A DNA stretch of 8,808 nt from Acidobacteriota bacterium (GTDB lineage Bacteria > Acidobacteriota > Vicinamibacteria > Vicinamibacterales > CAVVIG01). Both the position numbers and the translations under genes were made by a program. The stretch's first letter is position 1, and each line of letters begins with the position of its first letter. The notes below the pieces were generated by a model. The model did no database searches and was not told the origin of the DNA. It was given only the letters and a program-made list of their open reading frames with translations. The DNA lies in the NCBI GenBank assembly GCA_003222555.1, contig QHWL01000090.1:1-8808 (forward strand), read 5' to 3'. Of the stretch, positions 6,254-8,808 are shown piece after piece.

Positions 6254-6266
6254 TTGCTGATAGCAA
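6254..6266. promoter_or_regulatory. Small inverted repeat TTGCT-GAT-AGCAA
   Basis: Perfect 5-base arms with a 3-base centre in the divergent hsp20-hsp20 region, 50 nt upstream of the minus-strand hsp20 start. It is a candidate operator only. Such short palindromes arise by chance, and I recognise no HrcA (CIRCE) or HspR (HAIR) consensus here. Confidence 0.2.
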
Positions 6267-6312
6267 GAGATACCCCGAGCTCACATGATGCCTATACACG
6301 CATATTACATGC

Positions 6313-6340
6313 TTGACATGGTCTCATATATTGCTATACT
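6313..6340 (+). promoter_or_regulatory. Sigma70-type extended -10 promoter of hsp20-groES-groEL
   Basis: A perfect TTGACA -35 (6313-6318) is followed after 16 bases by TATACT (6335-6340), which carries an upstream TG (6332-6333) as in extended -10 promoters. The site lies in an AT-richer patch of an otherwise GC-rich window. Transcription would begin near 6347, leaving a leader of about 55 nt before the hsp20 start. The -35 is embedded in acatgcttgacatg (6307-6320), in which acatg is repeated and catg forms a short palindrome; this could be a repressor site. Confidence 0.7.
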
Positions 6341-6388
6341 ATCCGTGTCTTCTGGATTGAGGACGATTTATTCAGATTTTCCATTCCT

Positions 6389-6395
6389 AAGGAGG
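6389..6395 (+). promoter_or_regulatory. Shine-Dalgarno AAGGAGG of plus-strand hsp20
   Basis: Perfect AAGGAGG with a 7-nt spacer to the ATG at 6403, which fixes that start. The same motif and spacing precede groES. Confidence 0.9.
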
Positions 6396-6402
6396 GTGAA
6401 TT

Positions 6403-6855
6403 ATGGCCATCGTTCGTTGGGATCCATTTCGGGACTTTGCGCAGCTGCAGGATCGCATCAACCGGGTGTTCACTGATTCCTACGGCCGTTCGGGCGAAGA
6501 CGCCTTGATGACGTCTGGCAACTGGGTGCCGCCGGTCGACATCTACCACAATGGCAATCACGAGCTCGTGCTCAAAGCGGAGCTGCCGGACACGGCGCGA
6601 GAAGACATCGACATCACTGTTGACAACGGCACCCTGACGATCACGGGCGAGAAGAAGTCTGCCGGCGACGTGAAAGAAGAGCAGTTCCACCGCGTCGAGC
6701 GGCAATACGGCAGGTTCAGCCGCTCCTTCTCGCTGCCACCGACCGTGGACACCACGAAGGTCGGGGCCGAGTACCGGAACGGCGTGCTGACCATACGGCT
6801 CCCGCTGCGCGAGGAAGCCAAGCCGCGGCAGATCAAGATTGAGGTCGCCGCGTAA
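6403..6855 (+). CDS. Small heat shock protein (Hsp20/alpha-crystallin)
   Basis: Holdase chaperone, expected to capture unfolding clients before refolding by other chaperones. The 150-residue protein begins with the common bacterial class A start MAIVRWDPFRDFAQLQDRIN. It has an alpha-crystallin domain (about 43-135) beginning WVPPVDIYHNGNHELVLKAELP, with GTLTITGEKK (76-85), FHRVERQYGRFSRSFSLP (95-112) and GVLTIRLPL (127-135). The tail carries IKI (144-146), the I-x-I motif. The start is set by a perfect Shine-Dalgarno sequence and the consensus N-terminus. It is first in the plus-strand cluster, 102 nt before groES, which suggests co-transcription with the chaperonin. It matches the family consensus better than the minus-strand paralogue does. 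Confidence 0.96.
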   Translation: MAIVRWDPFRDFAQLQDRINRVFTDSYGRSGEDALMTSGNWVPPVDIYHNGNHELVLKAELPDTAREDIDITVDNGTLTITGEKKSAGDVKEEQFHRVERQYGRFSRSFSLPPTVDTTKVGAEYRNGVLTIRLPLREEAKPRQIKIEVAA

Positions 6856-6888
6856 CATGCGTAACTATGGATAGGGGCAGGTAGGCCA

Positions 6889-6912
6889 GGTGGGGCGGGT
6901 ACCCGACCCACC
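6889..6912. repeat. GC-rich hairpin between hsp20 and groES
   Basis: A 24-base palindrome with one mismatch: ggtggggcgg, a gtac centre, ccgacccacc. It contains the perfect palindrome cgggtacccg. No U-run follows, so it is a poor intrinsic terminator. It may stabilise or process the hsp20 part of the transcript. Just upstream, 6876-6900 has an imperfect period of 8 to 9 bases (ggcaggta, ggccaggt, ggggcgggt), a possible repeat origin. Confidence 0.6.
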
Positions 6913-6943
6913 AGACCTCCCGCAAGTCACGATCACATCATTC

Positions 6944-6950
6944 AAGGAGG
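6944..6950 (+). promoter_or_regulatory. Shine-Dalgarno AAGGAGG of groES
   Basis: Perfect AAGGAGG, 7 nt before the ATG at 6958, which settles the groES start. Confidence 0.9.
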
Positions 6951-6957
6951 GACAACC

Positions 6958-7269
6958 ATGCAGGTACGACCCTTGCGCGATCGCATCCTCGTCAAGCGGC
7001 TCGAGGAACAGGAGCAACGCATCGGCGGAATCATCATTCCGGACACCGCGAAGGAAAAACCGCAGCAGGCCAAAGTTGTCGCCATAGGCAGCGGCCGAGT
7101 CACCGACGATGGCAAGACTGTTCCGCTCGAGGTGCGCGTAGGAGATTACGTGCTCGTCGGCAAGTACTCGGGAAATGACATCAAGTTGGACGGCGAGGAG
7201 TATCTGATCGTCCGTGAGGACGAGGTGCTGGGCGTCGCCGAAGGGGTGCCCGAGTTTGCCTCGGTTTAA
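6958..7269 (+). CDS. groES: Co-chaperonin GroES (Hsp10)
   Basis: Heptameric lid of the GroEL folding chamber in the cytoplasm. The 103-residue protein starts [20 protein letters not shown] and has the mobile loop (about 17-34) with the GroEL-contacting GGIIIP hydrophobic patch at 23-28. The roof-loop region is [20 protein letters not shown] (44-63), followed by the core strands [20 protein letters not shown]. The C-terminus carries a few residues (EGVPEFASV) beyond the usual end near DVLGV, slightly longer than E. coli GroES (97). It sits between hsp20 and groEL; the 133-nt gap to groEL is long for this pair and full of inverted repeats. Confidence 0.98.
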   Translation: MQVRPLRDRILVKRLEEQEQRIGGIIIPDTAKEKPQQAKVVAIGSGRVTDDGKTVPLEVRVGDYVLVGKYSGNDIKLDGEEYLIVREDEVLGVAEGVPEFASV

Positions 7270-7292
7270 CCAAACACATATTGGCCAATTGA

Positions 7293-7311
7293 GCACTCCG
7301 ATGGGTGAGTG
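7293..7311 (+). promoter_or_regulatory. CIRCE-like degenerate inverted repeat
   Basis: GCACTC (7293-7298), 8 bases, then GAGTGG (7307-7312): five perfect pairs (CACTC/GAGTG). The CIRCE operator bound by HrcA is TTAGCACTC-N9-GAGTGCTAA; here the spacer is 8 rather than 9 and the flanks do not match well. The location before groEL is suggestive, but CIRCE normally precedes groES. It is a weak candidate or a relic. Confidence 0.25.
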
Positions 7312-7312
7312 G

Positions 7313-8808
<1,496 letters not shown>

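Noticed and set aside
6856..6957. CIRCE operator before groES
   Set aside because: I looked for GCACTC-N9-GAGTGC in the hsp20-groES spacer and found none; only the GC-rich hairpin is there.

Overview
The window is a GC-rich chromosomal segment of housekeeping genes. It holds ten protein genes (nine complete, one cut by the right edge) and an unusual density of short repeats between genes. The gene content, the sHSP-groES-groEL cluster and the style of the repeats suggest an Acidobacteriota-like genome, perhaps Vicinamibacteria-like. That assignment is inference from recall, and no rRNA or other taxonomic marker is present.

The left two thirds (140-6204) is read on the minus strand, in transcription order: a small heat shock protein (hsp20), a YmdB-type metallophosphoesterase, exonuclease VII large (xseA) and small (xseB) subunits, a short-chain polyprenyl diphosphate synthase (ispA), the rRNA methyltransferase/hemolysin-like tlyA, and NAD kinase (nadK). 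xseA-xseB-ispA-(dxs)-tlyA-nadK is a widely conserved order, but here dxs is absent between ispA and tlyA and a palindromic repeat sits there instead. Gaps in this run range from 8 to 140 nt, and most starts lack a convincing Shine-Dalgarno sequence. It could be one operon, but the larger gaps are filled with repeats.

The right part (6403-8808) is a plus-strand chaperone cluster: a second hsp20, groES and groEL (468 codons seen, C-terminus beyond the window). It follows a clear extended -10 sigma70-type promoter in an AT-richer divergent region. All three genes have a Shine-Dalgarno sequence with the same 7-nt spacing to the start codon. The 133-nt groES-groEL spacer is long. It holds a CIRCE-like half-degenerate inverted repeat and several overlapping, mutually exclusive stems.

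The most interesting signal is the repeats. At least four families occur: AAGGACAC-type palindromes near 1955 and 3296, a GCAGGTCT-TC-AGACCTGC element, a CTCCGCGGTCTCTGCG element, and a GCGGATT-CAG tandem. Three genes (tlyA, xseA, ymdB) end inside these repeats, so the repeats supply their last codons and stop codons. No phage, transposase, CRISPR, toxin-antitoxin or defence system is visible, and I see no new multi-gene system.
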